Shown: piece by piece, positions 12,740 through 25,304 of the stretch
Position numbering within the stretch: position 1 is the stretch's first letter
Layout of the letters: every line of letters begins with the position of its first letter
From: Erythroxylum novogranatense
Taxonomy: Eukaryota; Streptophyta; Magnoliopsida; Malpighiales; Erythroxylaceae
Direction of reading: 5' to 3'
Assembly (NCBI GenBank): GCA_029891385.1
Contig: CM057228.1
Location: 20,484,309 to 20,548,308 of the forward strand
DNA length: 64,000 nt
The notes under the pieces: generated by a model
What the model was told of the DNA's origin: nothing
Seen by the model: only the letters and a program-made list of their open reading frames with translations
Database searches by the model: none
Translations under genes and position numbers: made by a program

Positions 12740-13585
12740 AAATAACAATAATTCATAAATAAAAAATTTAGCCTTGGAAATCCAAAGCTGGCTTCATCTT
12801 TGGCTTGAAAACGGCGCCTGTGGGTGGGTCCCACAGGCGGCGTCTGTCCTCTGTCTAATGCCTCTGTCAAATTTTTAAGTAAGACACGGTAGCATTAGAT
12901 AGAAGATCTGAAATCTCGTAATACTGCCCAGTGCCCACACACATACAAAGTGGTTTAGTCTAATTTTGCTGAGGCTAGGCGTCGTTGTTTGGATCCATGA
13001 GCTCAATTAACTTCAACCAGGAAGTATCTGCAAAACAATAAGGCACACTGGGGGTTGATCGCCGGCAGGCCCCTCTGATGCTTAAGTTAGTTCTTTTGTC
13101 GTAGGTTTTTTGGCTATGAATAGAGAGTAATAGGGTTTTCTAGGTCATACCTGCGTTATGAGGAGATAATGAACTTATATAGTGAATACCTATCGGGTTT
13201 AGCTCATCATCTTGGGAATGGGCCGATCGGCCCACATGCTATCTTAGGGTTGGACCTAGGCCTAGCACGACTGACCCAACCTTAAGCCCCCTACTCCTCG
13301 AGTCCGATCAGGGAGAAGGATCGATGGAGTACATAGGGTTCCTGCAGTTCGTGATAGGCCCGACAGATCGGACATCGACGTCTAGGTAGAGCACTGCGTT
13401 TAATTATTACTTATAGCACATATCCTCTGACGGATTTTCAAAATTTGAAAAGGAGTGTCCTTTCGTGTTGCTTTTATGGTTATGCGCGTCTTTTCAACTG
13501 TTGTGTCGCTCCGTGTGTCGTCGCTCCGTGTGTCTGACAGCCCTAATTTGTCACGGCTCAGGTTTTGCCACGCGTCCAACTTCGA
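12740..13585 (+). mobile_element. Element Z: Tat-like LTR remnant
   Basis: After about 30 bp of AT-rich sequence, this is normal-composition DNA with phrases typical of Tat-clade LTRs, such as AGCCCCCTACTCCTCGAGTC near 13286. A primer-site-like TTGGTGCCCCCGTTT follows at 13586-13600. I cannot fix the LTR start. Clade assignment rests on remembered family style, so it is tentative. Confidence 0.4.
12816..12838 (+). repeat. GC-rich perfect hairpin
   Basis: GCCTGTGGG (12816-12824) and CCCACAGGC (12830-12838) form a 9-bp stem with a TGGGT loop. A second hairpin, CCAAAG with CTTTGG (12782-12803), lies just upstream. Confidence 0.6.
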
Positions 13586-13817
13586 TTGGTGCCCCCGTTT
13601 ATGTGATCTTTGTGATAACCGTTTGGAATCGACAAATTTTCTTCACTACCGTTTCTGCGTATTTGATTTTCCAAACTTTGTTCTCTCTGCTCTTCCTCTC
13701 TTTGCCTACAGTCCTCGGAATTTTCTTTTCACCGCCGTCCAAACTACCAACTTCAGTCACCAAACTAGGTACGTCCTCTCTCCTTTCCTCATCCTATACA
13801 TTTCCTTTTTAGTAACC

Positions 13818-14095
13818 ATGTCGTCGACTAGCCTTAGGAGTGAACTTAGACTTAGGGATGAAACCACCTCCTCCTCCTCTTTTTCATCGTCTCCTCGCCA
13901 ATCTTCATCGCAAACATCTACGGGGCCTAATGAAGAAGTAGATACGGCCCAGAAAGAGCTCCACTAGGAACCGGCCGCCAAAAGTGCTTTACAAATTGTC
14001 GGGCCGCTTGAGGGAGCGGTGGAAGCGATGGAGGTGCCGGAGACAGGGGGAAATGAAGCGCCGGACGCAAAGGGCAACAAAGAAATCACGACGAG
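13818..14095 (+). pseudogene. Element Z gag N-terminus, truncated
   Basis: An ATG at 13818 opens a Ser/Arg-rich N-terminus (MSSTSLRSELRLRDE) downstream of the Z primer-like site and a CT-rich leader. It meets a TAG near 13965, then the same frame stays open until element Y's LTR interrupts it at 14096. Position and composition fit the start of a Ty3 gag, but no conserved gag domain is reached, so this is a weak call. The longer frame that starts at 13455 crosses the leader and is unlikely to be real. Confidence 0.35.
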
Positions 14096-15124
14096 TGAAA
14101 TAATCTTTTTGTCCGATTGTCGCCTTAGGGTTACTTCAAAAATTTAACCAAGGATTGCGTATAACGCAACCTTGGGTCGTTCTCTTGAGGAACCAAAAAT
14201 GAAATTAATTTCCTAAGTAACTAAATGCAATGCAAACTAAATTATAAAATAAGGTTGATTTGAAAAATTACCGCTAAAATTTGCAACGAATGAAAATAAA
14301 CGCAAAGGACTTGTTTTTGGTATTTTTAAAAATTGAAATGATAAATTTGAAATGAGAACGAGTGAATTAAATGAGAAAACAACACAAGTAATTAACAATG
14401 ATAAACGCAATCCTTCAGTTCAATAACGCAGGCAATCATCACTAAAAAATATATGGGAGTTAAAACAATTGAACCAGGAATTAAAATCGAACTTTAATCT
14501 AACAACCGAACCACCTCGAATTGTTACAAAAATATTTTCCAAAAATCCCAATTTACTAACTGCCACCAGACTAGTAAAATAAAACTAAAGATACTAACAC
14601 CAATGCTCGATTGTTACGCAATTTTTAAGAGACATAATTAATGCCAGCAACAGATAAAATGTTCCAAATAATTCAAGCCACCTTGAATAATTACCAATTT
14701 TGCTAAAATCTCAATACAAAGTTTTGACCTAAAACAAAGTAATGAAATTAAATCTGAAATCAACACAATATCAATTGCCAAACAATAATTCAATTACAAA
14801 ACACAACTCCAAATAATTAAATAGTAAAATCTATGAATTACTAATTAATTAAATGGACAGAATAAAAATGTAGTTTTAACTCTCCTATAAAAACTCCAAG
14901 CTTCTGCCTTTGTCATTGAACCGAAGGATTAGGATAAATTAGCCAAGAAAATTTATTGAAGCTGCTGCCAACGTTGAGATTCGGTGGTCAGCCATAAAGT
15001 TGAGAATAAAGGTTTTGGATCCTGCAAGCTCTAGCTCTCCCACATAACGCACACAACGCACAGACCAGCTCTCTCCTCCAAGACGCAACACCACACTCCT
15101 CACACACTCCTTAAATTTTCTTCG

Positions 15125-15137
15125 TATATATATATAT
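15125..15137 (-). promoter_or_regulatory. TATA-like AT repeat 1 in Y LTR
   Basis: A short TA repeat whose plus-strand right neighbour is AGTCACTCACGCA. A nearly identical neighbour follows the second TA repeat at 16262-16284, which suggests an internal duplication carrying two possible minus-strand TATA boxes. Confidence 0.35.
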
Positions 15138-16261
15138 TTTTAGTCACTCACGCACACCACATGCACAACGCACATCACATCAGCTGGTTGCACTTTCTCC
15201 TTTTCACGTCTACTGCAGTCCAAGCTACTCCCAAATGTCCAGCTTCAGCTTTTCTCTTCTGATTTTTCTAGCCTACACGCACACCAAGCTTCACATTCAA
15301 CAAGCCACTCAACTCTTAACCAGCTGCCTCTCACTCAACACCAAAAACGTTGCTCACAAGCCAACTTCAAGATATTTTATTCTACCACCCAGCCAAGCAC
15401 GCACAGTCCTTTTTTTTCATGCCCACAACTATTGTTTTTCTTCTCCTGAACGCACAAACCAACCACGTCTCCTTCTCCACGCCAGCCCACGACCAGCTCC
15501 TCACTTGCACCGCCTCTTGTTTATTGTGTGATCTCCAAGCCAAGACCACGCAACTCACTGTCAACAACGCCTCACACAAACCTCCAGACCATGCAAAAGC
15601 TCCTTCAAAGCCAACTGCCCTTGTTATTTCTCCAAGCTAGTCACGTTGTCTCCTTGTACAACACACCATACACCCACGCAGAAACACAGCAGCTGCCTCA
15701 ATTAACTTCCAAGTTCCTCTCCTAATTCATGATGTGTACCAACACACACCATACAACACTTTCTCCTCACACTAAACGTAGCCAGCTACTTCCAAAGCCA
15801 CGGCACACAATCCTCCAACGCAACAAAACCAGCTCCTCCACTCAAGGCAGCATAAGCTCACCTTATTTTCTTCTTTTTCCACTAGCAAATCAGCCAAGCA
15901 ACTACAACGCCAGCTCCCTTCACTTTACACTCACCCAACGTTAGCTTCTTCACTTGGTCAACACCATGCACTTCATAACTCACTCACAGACAGCACACTA
16001 TACACAACCAAAAACAGCACAAAGCACACACTCACACAAAACAAGTTACTCACACACCCCTCACAAACACACACACCAACACTCTCACACATACCACACA
16101 AACAGCTCTTCACACACGCACAACACAAGCACACAGCTCCCAAAAAAACCATTAACTCCTCCAGCAGACTTCACTCTAACAGCTACCTTCTCTCCACGTT
16201 AAACTCAAGCAGCAGCTCTTCTTTTATTTTTTTCAGCACACTACGCCTTCCTTGGTTCTTC

Positions 16262-16284
16262 ATATATATATATATATATATATA
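16262..16284 (-). promoter_or_regulatory. TATA-like AT repeat 2 in Y LTR
   Basis: A 23-bp TA repeat followed on the plus strand by GCCACTCACGCAG. The Y 5' LTR has the same site at about 60708-60724 with fewer units. Confidence 0.4.
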
Positions 16285-17875
16285 GCCACTCACGCAGCCT
16301 CACTCTAAACCACAAACACCTAAGACAGCAAACACTCAAGTTACACCACTTGCTCACACAACAACAGACACATTTCCAGCCCTCCATAATACACGCCACT
16401 GCCAGCTCCTACTTCTGTCTTTATGCTTTCCTTCCTTTCTTCTGATTCCTCCTTTCTTGGTCCACATCCCATACAAGCCACTCCTAGATTCCCAGCACAC
16501 TGCTTTTTTATATTTTTGCTGCTGTCTTCTTCCTTTCATGTAGACCAGCTCCTTCCATTTGGTTGTTTCTTCAAGTTACTCACAAGCCAATCACACACAC
16601 ACAACTCACATACTCCACTCACCAACTGCCAACGTTACACACCTTTACACTCACACAACGCCACAGCCTTCTTTATTTTTTTTTCAGCCCACTTGCGTAC
16701 ACCTCTCACACACCACACACTTCTCTTTAATTTATGTAACTAATTTTTCCTCCATTGGTCCACTAAGCTCCTTTCTATCTGCTTTTTCTTCTTCCCCCTA
16801 CACTTTCACGCAGCTCACCCAATGCACCTCACAAACCACTATCTTTTGTTCCCTTCTATCTATACTGATGTGACAAATAAATTCAATGGGAAAAAAACCC
16901 CTTCAACTTGCAAGCTTCTTTGTTATTAATTGGCCACACATCTCATAACTAGGATCCAAGCCACACAGCCATGCAACTCTCATGGTTCTGTTTCACTCTT
17001 CTACCCACGCAGCCCACAAACACACTTTTTTTTTTATTTTTTTCTTTTGCTTCTCTTTAATTTCTTTAATGCGCTTTTCTTTAATTTCTTCAAATAACCT
17101 ACAAACGAAATACAAATAATGTAGCATTAATTGTCTAAAAATTAACTTATCACGGTTAAACCAAAACACGACAATTTTTGCCCCTATAAGCTTAAATTAA
17201 ATATAAGGCACAATAATTCAAATAAAGCTATAAATGTAACATCCTACCCCCTCCTGGAAGGGTAAAATAGGAAATTTGTCGTAAGATGGGATTGATAGGG
17301 AATAATTAGTACTGTTTATGCATAATAGGATTGATACACAGTATCAATTGTGTACATGGAATTTCGGTATATGCATTCATGATAATTCCCGGTAATTGGG
17401 CCTAAAGCAATTTTATTGGAATTCATGGGATAATTGAGTTTGGAAAATTGTTTGGACTGCACCATAAATGGTTTTACATTTTTAGGGATTTTTAGGAATT
17501 TTTCTGGATTTTTTCCGGAGAAAATTCCTGACCGCAAAATCGCCAGAATGGCCTAAACATGTTTTGGGGTAGAAAAGGTGATTTTGTGATTGAAAAATCA
17601 TTTGGAGTGCATTGTTACTGTTTTATAATTTTAGGAATTTCATTAATTCTCGAGAAAAATAATTGGAAATTCTCGGACGGATAAATCGCCAATTGGCTAA
17701 CCTATTGCTTCTAAGTAGCAAAAAATCGCTACCCATCGGCATCAGTAACTATTGGGTATTTTATTTTGGGACTGAAAGTAGGGCCATTGGAGCGAAATGG
17801 AGTAAAATTTTGGACTGGATTAAACAAATATATTTTGACTTTTCTTTGACCTTGAAACCAATGAGAATTTGCCAT

Positions 17876-17884
17876 TTATAAAGA
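17876..17884 (+). promoter_or_regulatory. TATA box of LTR B
   Basis: TTATAAAGA follows a short C-poor upstream region and is the best TATA candidate. Confidence 0.35.
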
Positions 17885-19720
17885 GACATTAAATGCTCCC
17901 TTTCAAGGCTTACGGATATGTATTGTTATTAAAAGGAAAGATGATTTTGTGCCTTATGTATAGCCATCCGAAACACACAAAAACGAACTCTTCTTTTAAA
18001 CCATCGATTTTTGCTATCCTTTTCTCATTTTCTCCATAACTATATGCTACCATCTCTTACTCCCATCAAAGCTAGATGATGATGAGTATGGTATATTCTT
18101 GAGAAGGAAAAGGTGGTAGCTTGATATAGAAGTTAGAAGGTAAAAGTTGGAAGTGGAACCTTTGAAGGAGAATTGTGTTAGGTAAGTTTCATTTAAGTAA
18201 TTGAGTTTAAATGATGTCTTTTATATGGATTCAATGCCATGATAGTGTGGGATAGTTAATAAAAGGGTTTAAAGCATGTATTAGGTTTAGGTGGGCATTA
18301 AAGTGATGATTATTATGATTTGAAGGAAAGGGGATGAGGTTAGATGAGGATGCATTGAAGTTAATGATATGGTTTGATATTGAATTGAATATGGATAATT
18401 ATTTGAGTATTTGAATTGAGGAATTTAATGCTGCCAATTTTTCAGTGTTAGCCCTAATATATGTATGACTGGATTAATATTTAATTTGTATTTATTTTGA
18501 TGTCTAGTGATGTGAAAAAGGCATTGGAAGTGGTTGAACTAAGGTTAACCTTAAATCTGGAAAATGGGAATTATAATTGATGTTACTGTTTTATTCATAA
18601 CTTATTGTGTAGAAATGCAAATGAGGTAAGGTTAGTGGCCACTGAAACTTTGGGATGTTGGCTTCAATTTAGTGTGAAATAGGTGTTGTTGAATTTCAAT
18701 GATAGAAGGGTGAAATTTTGCATGGAAAGTTACTGTTCCATTGCCTGTGAACAGTAACCGCAACCATGACATCTGAGTTTTGCTGATTTTTATGAATTAA
18801 TTGAGATGGAATTAGGGAGAATGGTCTTCATGGAAGTTGTAGAATATTTGATTATCTTTCCATTGCTACTGATCTTGCTATTTTTAGAATTGTGTATTGG
18901 GAGATATGAATTGATTACGAATGACTGGTTTTGAGCATTTTTGATGAAACCTAGCTTAAGTGTGATTTTGTGAGTTTACTGATTGGAGGCAATTTTAACA
19001 TTTTATGTGGACTGAACTGGTGTGAGTGAGCTTCTGAAAAGTTGTAGAGGAAAAGATTACCTTGAAAATGACATATGGTTTGTAATTTTTAGAAGTCAGA
19101 ATTGGGAGTTATGATTTTTCAAAAACTGACCCTACATTAGGTTATGAATGGCTGACCATAACAGACACTTCCATAACAGTTTTGAAATTGTTAGAGATTG
19201 AATTGGATGATGAGTGCTTCATGAAAATTGAAGTTTGAGATGTTATCTTTTCAGGGATATAAAGTTCTGAATTTACTGACTTGTATATAGGGAGTTATGC
19301 TTGTTGTAATGTTACTGCCCATATTGAAGGATTTCAGGGACAGTGACATTGAATGAATTAATTGACTGGTTTAGAAATAGAATTTGATTTTGGGTTGTTC
19401 ATGAAAGTTGTAGAGGACATTGTGAATTTATTGATCATATTTTTGTGGTAATTTATTACTAAGGAATCAGTGAGTTATGAAATTGCAAATGTACTGCCCT
19501 GTGTTGAGGGAAATTGTGAAGGCAGAAGGTTTGATGGCTTATTTGATACCCTTAGGGTTGGAATTGATTTTTATGGTCTTCTTGAGAATTGTAGAGCTTT
19601 TCATAAGCTTTCCAATGAGGTGTAGTGGGTATTTTTCTGATTTGTGTGTTAAAAGTTAGAGTAGTTGGAAATTAAGTTTTAAATCTGGAAAAAAGAAAGG
19701 GGCAAGGTAGTAGGAAGAAA

Positions 19721-19904
19721 CTCGCGGCTCGCGAGGGCGACGTCCGCCTCGCGGAGGCGAGACAGCTAGTCGTCTCGCGAGGGCGACGTTTCGCCTCGAG
19801 GGCTTAAATCAGACGGACTGGTCGTGAGGGCGACGCCTCGCCTCGCGATTTAAACGAGAGTGCATCAGCCTCGCGAGGGCGGCGTCTCGCCCCCGCGAGG
19901 CAGG
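19721..19904 (+). repeat. CG palindrome cluster in LTR B
   Basis: About eight degenerate units of CTCGCGAGGGCGACG type, many containing the palindrome CTCGCGAG or inverted CGCCTCGCG. The surrounding sequence is AT-rich and C-poor, so this is a sharp GC island. Confidence 0.8.
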
Positions 19905-20537
19905 CTTATGGATAAATAAATATTACTGTTTTTGATTATTTTTTTGGCATTAATTGATCCGATTGTTCCTTTGTCAATTTCTTTCCCGTCCGACGTCCGA
20001 TTGACCTGATTCCAGAGGCATCGGATTCGTTGAACATTTAATTTCATATTATGAGAAAACGGGAATTTTTAGACGGGAATTTGACGTAGCCCCTATTGAC
20101 GGATCATGTAAACACTGTTTTATTTAATTGAGGACCTATAGAGGTCCGAATTGCGCACCGTCAGCGCCTATGGATTTCTAATTTTTCATAGAATTTTATT
20201 ATGGGAAAATATTGAATTAGGACCGGGAATTCATGAACATGCATATCTCATCAACATGAGCACAAATTTCATATTTCGTGACTCGTATTTTTTCTGATTC
20301 ATATAGAGGCCCAATTGGAGCGTCGATTGACCGACGTCACAGAGGCTTTCCGGCATTAGCTCGGAAGTAATAGGTGAGTAACCTAGTTGGTTTCTCAAAT
20401 TTCTGGTTGTTTACATGCTCAACGTGAATTACGTGCAAAAGTGAATTGAATGATCACTGTATGAATACTGGCATGTAATGTATGGGATTGTATTGTATGA
20501 TTTTCTTTGCATCAATGATACCGATATTGATAGATCG

Positions 20538-20723
20538 GGCTTTATAGCCACCGTCATCAACTTCTTGCTATCTTGGGCCTTATAGCCATATCATTGATTC
20601 ATCGATACACCGGGCTTTATAGCCAAACATCGTACATTTATCGATATCGCATCGCATGCATAATTGCATGATCGATAATGGACGTGCCCCAGTTGCTATT
20701 ATTACCGATAAGAGCTTGAGCTC
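20538..20723 (+). repeat. Hairpin array in LTR B
   Basis: GGCTTTATAGCC (20538-20549), GGCCTTATAGCC (20576-20587), GGCTTTATAGCC (20613-20624) and GAGCTTGAGCTC (20712-20723) are short stem-loops spaced about 25-90 bp apart. The array takes the place of the more varied hairpin array in LTR T. Confidence 0.7.
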
Positions 20724-21021
20724 TCATATTTGTCATCGATCGCCACGAGCCCGAGGGGAGAAAATCGACGCGTCCCCACCGAACACCGATCGAGCACTTG
20801 GGCACAATCATCAATAAGCGGAAAGAGTCTCATATGCATCTCATTTGCATAAATGACCGCTCGTGACATGTCTCGCTTTTGTAATGGCATGAATTATCGT
20901 GAATGTTTTATCATATGGATATGATTATTGATCGCTTATCGGTAATCGATGATTAATGTATTATATCAGACGCCATAGGCGTAATGCATGATTTGAGTGA
21001 ACCATCAATGATGATTTTCTT

Positions 21022-21036
21022 GAGTTCGCAAAACTC
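21022..21036 (+). other. CACCC-linked stem-loop, B
   Basis: GAGTT, loop CGCAA, AACTC, then ACCC. Compared with families G and S (GAGCT/AGCTC), the fourth stem pair changed from C-G to T-A. Confidence 0.7.
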
Positions 21037-21425
21037 ACCCAAAATTTGCATTTATTTTTCAGGTCCTGAAGAATACCCCGGTTGACACGGGAGTATATCT
21101 ACTGTAGACGAGTAAAGGTTAGAGGTCGGGATCGGTTAAGGTATGCGCATTAGTGTCTTAGTAAAGCGTATTCGCAATCATTGTATAACAAGGCTTTATA
21201 TTTTCTTGAGCCATTGTGTTATTAATGTTTTACTGCATTGACTGATTGTAATTATTACTGGATGACTGTAATAACTGAAACTGGTTTATATTAAACACGG
21301 ATTTTATTTACTTACTGTGTTTGCCGTGTGAACGTGGAGTTAATGGCTCCAAAAAGAAAAAAAAAGTATATACTGAATTTTAAATCGACTGATGTAGTAC
21401 GCCACTCTCGTGGGACACGGACTCG

Positions 21426-21443
21426 GATATCACCAACGATATC
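21426..21443 (+). other. Terminal GATATC hairpin, LTR B
   Basis: GATATC, ACCAAC, GATATC, about 30 bp before the LTR end. Also present in T at 39049-39066 and 50178-50195. Confidence 0.55.
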
Positions 21444-21480
21444 GGGTTCGGGTCTTACGGGTGTGGGGTGTTACAATAAA

Positions 21481-21547
21481 GACCAATTTTAGTGACAGAA
21501 ACCTATCCAAATGAGATGAAAATATATATGAACAAATGAGTTTGTCA
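21481..21547 (-). repeat. Y 3' LTR, right segment
   Basis: Continues the Y LTR after solo LTR B and ends GAGTTTGTCA directly before the polypurine tract. The LTR thus runs TGAAATAA to TTTGTCA on the plus strand, about 3.2 kb without the insertion. Confidence 0.8.
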
Positions 21548-21561
21548 ACTCCCCCACATTT
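21548..21561 (-). other. Polypurine tract of element Y
   Basis: On the minus strand AAATGTGGGGGAGT abuts the 3' LTR, which starts TGACAAAC. This is the standard plus-strand primer position. Confidence 0.8.
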
Positions 21562-23093
21562 AACCTTTTGCACTCCTGGGCAAATTATCAGTAAAGCAAT
21601 CCAACGGTTAAATTCAATACAAGCAAACATAAAATCGATAAGGTAAGAATATACAATTAACTTAAACAACCTCTATCCTTAATCAACCAACATCCATCGA
21701 ATGCTTCGGTGCAAAGAAACTAACACAAGAGACATAGCAAGATAGAAGAAAAAGAACATAGTAGAGCTCTCATAGGATATAAGTGTTTCACTCATCTCTC
21801 AAATAGGCAAATATCACTCAATCTACCTAAATTAGCACCAACCATAAGCTTGTAAAAATTCTACTATCTCCACCACTAACATACCACAAATTCATGATCA
21901 AGGGGGCTTTGTAGGGTTGTAATGTTGATGAAAGGCTAATGAATGAATGAAATGGAAAAGAGAAGGGAAAAAAGTGACAAATGTATTGCATGAGTATTAA
22001 GAATAACTCAAAATGAGTTAAAGCGCAACCATCAATTGAAGACCAATGTGCAATTATCATCTTTCAAGACCCAATCTTTAATCTTCAATCCACCAAGGGA
22101 TGCCTTATTTCACTTTATTCTTTTTGGACAAATTTTTTTCTTTTCCTTCTTTTTTTGTTTTTTGTTTGTTTTTGTAAATTTGGTATACCCTAACCCAAGA
22201 AGATAAAAATAACAGCATCAATTATGTACATTTAACCATGAAGAACATAACGTCACTCATGCAAAACACTTGTGCCAAAAACAACGAATGAATGAAAGCG
22301 AAGGGCTCAAGGGGTAAGCAAAGGTTAATTGAAATGGCTTGTGTTTGGAAAAAAAGGGTTTCGCAAAAAAAATGCCCCTATCATACTCACAAATCTAGGT
22401 ATTAATGCAGCTTTGAAAAAGACTCTATACAAGTTCTAGAGGCTAACCAAGCTAGGTAGAAGTCACACAGGATGAGAAAGAAAAGTAAGGCCCAAAATTC
22501 CTTCCAACAAGGTTTTATCTAATATATTTCCTTTCTCAAATCAAGTTATACCATAAGGTTAGTAACACTGCACCAAATGCACTCCACTATGCTAATCAAC
22601 TAAGAATAAAAATTATTCAAATCAAAAACGTATTCAAACCTTGACATGTCAATTTTCACATGCATAAGCAACAAGGATTTGAAAACAAACCCAAGGACTG
22701 CAAAAGTCAAGTGCAAAGTGGGATTAAACGCAGCAAACCGTTCACAAGAGAAAGAAGAAAAAAAAGTCAATTTAGCTCAATCAAACAAACCGTGAAAAAT
22801 GATAAGGCAATAAAATGGCAATCCAAGCAGTGGCAAATAATTCAACCAAATCAATCCCTCCCCCACATTGAAAACAACACATTGGCCTCAATGTAAGAAA
22901 AATAACTATAGGCGAAATGTCAAAAGCAAGGGAAAACTAGCAAACCATAACTAAAGGAAAGAAATAACTAACACTACTTCCTACTAAAAAGGTTCCTTCC
23001 CCCACACTTATTCCGCATTATCTCAGTAGACAAATATCACCAGTAATATAACAAAGAATAAAATGATATAGATGGAAGGAAACAACCGTGGGA
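21562..23093 (-). other. Y 3' non-coding region
   Basis: Lies between the integrase stop and the polypurine tract. No env-like or other domain is recognisable. Two further TGTGGGGGA-type tracts occur on the minus strand (near 22856-22870 and 22995-23010), and a T-rich stretch at 22130-22170. Confidence 0.6.
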
Positions 23094-23814
23094 TTAAGGA
23101 GGTCTTTGATCCTCATGGTAGTGCTTAAGCAGATGACCATTAACTTGTGAAACATGACCAGTAGCTTCATCCACTAGCTTTACCATTCCAAATGAATGTA
23201 CCTTTGTAACTTTGAAAGGGCCCTCCCATTTGGTGACGAACTTTCTGGGCATCAATTTTAGTCGAGCCTTAAACTTTAGAACCTTGTCACCTTCATGAAA
23301 TTCTTTCCTCAGAATCTGTTTGTCATGAATCATTTTCAGCTTATCCTTGTAGATTCTGGCATTATCATAAGACTCAAGTCTCATCACTTCAAGCTCTTGG
23401 AGTTGCATTGTCCAGCTTTCAAGTGAAGATTCAAGGTCTGCATTACATGCCTTGATCACCCAATAAGATTTGTGCTCGATCTCCATAGGTAAATGGAAAG
23501 ACTTGCCATATAGCAACCGGAAAGGGGACATGCCTATAGGGGTCTTGTAGGTAGTCCTGTAAGCCCATAGTGCCTCCTCGAGCCTTTCACTTCAATCTTT
23601 TCAGGATGGTTTCATAATTTTTTCTAGTACACGCTTCACTTCCCGATTGGAGACTTCAGCCAATCCATTTGTCTGAGGGTGGTAAGGAGTAGCCAGCTTG
23701 TGATTAACTCCATACTTAGCAAGTAAAGACTTGATAGTCCTATTGCATAAATGTGTTCCTTGGTCACTGACGATTGCTCTTGGAATGTCGTACCTGCAAA
23801 AAATATGAGCACAT
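23094..23814 (-). pseudogene. Y integrase, C-terminal part
   Basis: Reading leftward from the X insertion, the sequence gives the second half of a Ty3 integrase core: [10 protein letters not shown] with the second catalytic Asp, the [18 protein letters not shown] region with the third (Glu), WAYRTTYKTPIGMSPFRLLYGK, and a GPFKVTKV beta-barrel-like C-terminus ending VNGHLLKHYHED. Two TGA codons near 23595-23605 break it; both sit where the family has Arg and Trp. The open part from 23531 to 23094 covers the last 145 codons. Its first half is at 50985-51370, separated by the 27-kb X insertion. Confidence 0.88.
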
Positions 23815-25304
23815 TGGTGATGTTGTTGCCTGCAACCAAATATAAAAGATTTTCACTCCCGTTAAAACAAATTAATGTAGTAGCGGTAAGTGGATATCGT
23901 TCTCACGAGGAATTTTGCAATTATGAAAATTACGAATTCAAACGGCACAAATAATAAAAGGGGGTTTTTGTTACTTACTGAAATAATAATGAAAATCGAA
24001 AAGGAAAATCGCAAATTGAAATCATAATTAAGTCTGAAAATTCAATAGGAAAAATACCTTGGGTTTGGTCACCGATGTTACCATGCTATTATGGATCCTT
24101 GACAAAAATTGTAATTATTAACGAACATTCATTGAGGGAATTTTCTATTAATTGTATTGACCAGAAACATGTATCCTAGCAACATTATTAAACAATTAAT
24201 CTAGATATGATCATAGATTAAATTGAATAATAGAATTAAGAACCAATGACAAGTGATAAACATGTACGACATGAAATCAATCAAGTGGATAATTTCTTAG
24301 AATTTTCCGACTCTAACGTAGAGGGGTTAATCCTAATTGCTACTTGTGGTTACCAAAATTGAACGTCAGATTTTGTTACCTAGCAGTTGAATTAATTAAT
24401 TCCTAGTTGCGCACCTAGAAACTAACAAATCCAATTAAAAAGATTGATATGAAATTATCCAATGAACGTTAACAATCATGAAAAAGATTCCGAACATCTC
24501 ACCATAATAACATGGAACATGGATCCCTCAACCAAGACAAGAAATTTAGTTAATCATACTTGAATTGAAATCAAAGAAAATAATAATAGAAACAATCTCC
24601 ATCCCTGGTCTTTAATAAAAAAAACAACAATCCCAATTGAAAATCTGCAGAAAATGTAAAGAATAGGACAAGAGAAGTGCAACAACCCCCTCCTCAAGAA
24701 AGAAAATACACGATGAAACTACTTGTAAGCTAGAACAATCTATGACCTACGACAACCTCTAAGAGAAGAAGAAAAATAAACGATGCTGCTGTTGAAGAAT
24801 GCAGAAACGTGGACAAAAAGGCAGAACAAAGGATGCGGCTGTATCCTAGAGAAGAAGAAAAAAAGACTCGATGATCCCCCTCTAACCCCTATACATGTAT
24901 TTATATCCACTGCAAGCTCCCAATTTCCCTAATTGACGTGAATCTCCATATCTTGATTGGATTTTGTCTCAAGTAGATAGTCTTCTAATTTAGGTGGGAA
25001 ACTTCTTGAAAAGGACCCCAGAAGATCTTTGGCGATTTTGTTCTAATTGGAGACAATCTTCTGAAAAATCTGCAGTATTAGGATCTTGACCTTAGGCGTG
25101 CCCACGCCTAATCTTTGAATTTCAACCAATCTAAAATTTTTGAACTTCTTGCCATATTTTTCCTCTTTTTGATCCTTTTTCGTCTTTACAGCATTGAAAA
25201 CCATATGTGAATATTTAACAAACAATTCCATCAATATTTAATTACCAATTTCACAAATGAATCAAAATTAAGTCCAAAACATATGCATTTAAAATGACTT
25301 ATCA
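23815..25304 (-). repeat. X 3' LTR
   Basis: Nearly identical to 30706-31450 joined to 50233-50979. The uninterrupted stretch around 24551-24560 is the empty site for element T. Confidence 0.9.
25093..25112 (-). other. Perfect hairpin in X LTR
   Basis: TTAGGCGTG and CACGCCTAA form a 9-bp stem around CC. The same sequence is kept in the other LTR at about 50766-50785, close to the LTR's own 5' end. Confidence 0.6.

Larger units (their letters stand above)
14096..17234 (-). repeat. Y 3' LTR, left segment
   Basis: Matches 58528-60840 (the Y 5' LTR), then continues past the point where that copy is cut. On the plus strand it is extremely C/A-rich from 15030 to 16900, with CACACA, CCAGCTCC and CAACGC words. 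In 16021-16080 I count about 25 C and 2 G, so the element's own sense strand is G/T-rich and C-poor. The remainder of this LTR is at 21481-21547. Confidence 0.88.
20374..21062 (+). other. Putative LTR intron, copy B
   Basis: TAG|GTGAGTAAC at 20374 is a near-consensus donor. TTATTTTTCAG ending at 21062 is a strong acceptor. Both are conserved in the two T LTRs, where the exon side reads TCAG|GTGAGTAAC. The enclosed 689 bp holds the hairpin array. Confidence 0.45.
17235..21475 (+). mobile_element. Solo LTR, family B (Tekay-like)
   Basis: The 4241-bp unit starts TGTAACATCC and ends GGGGTGTTACA, and is flanked by ATAAA (17230-17234 and 21476-21480). No second LTR is present, so it is solo. Its 3' end, with GATATC repeats and CGGGTTCGGGTCTTAC, closely resembles the end of element T's LTRs, so the two are related chromovirus families. 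It splits the Y 3' LTR. Confidence 0.93.

Noticed and set aside
13455..13967. A 170-codon protein from 13455
   Set aside because: Its first 120 codons cross the probable LTR end and CT-rich leader of element Z; only the part from 13818 is a plausible gag start.
15235..16873. Several 60-106 codon frames in the C/A-rich part of the Y LTR
   Set aside because: Low-complexity Thr/His/Ser/Pro translations of CACACA-type sequence, on the strand opposite to the element, present in both LTRs only because the LTRs are copies.
21562..23093. Env-like gene in Y
   Set aside because: Some Athila elements carry an extra gene here, but I saw no long frame, signal peptide or transmembrane pattern on the minus strand.
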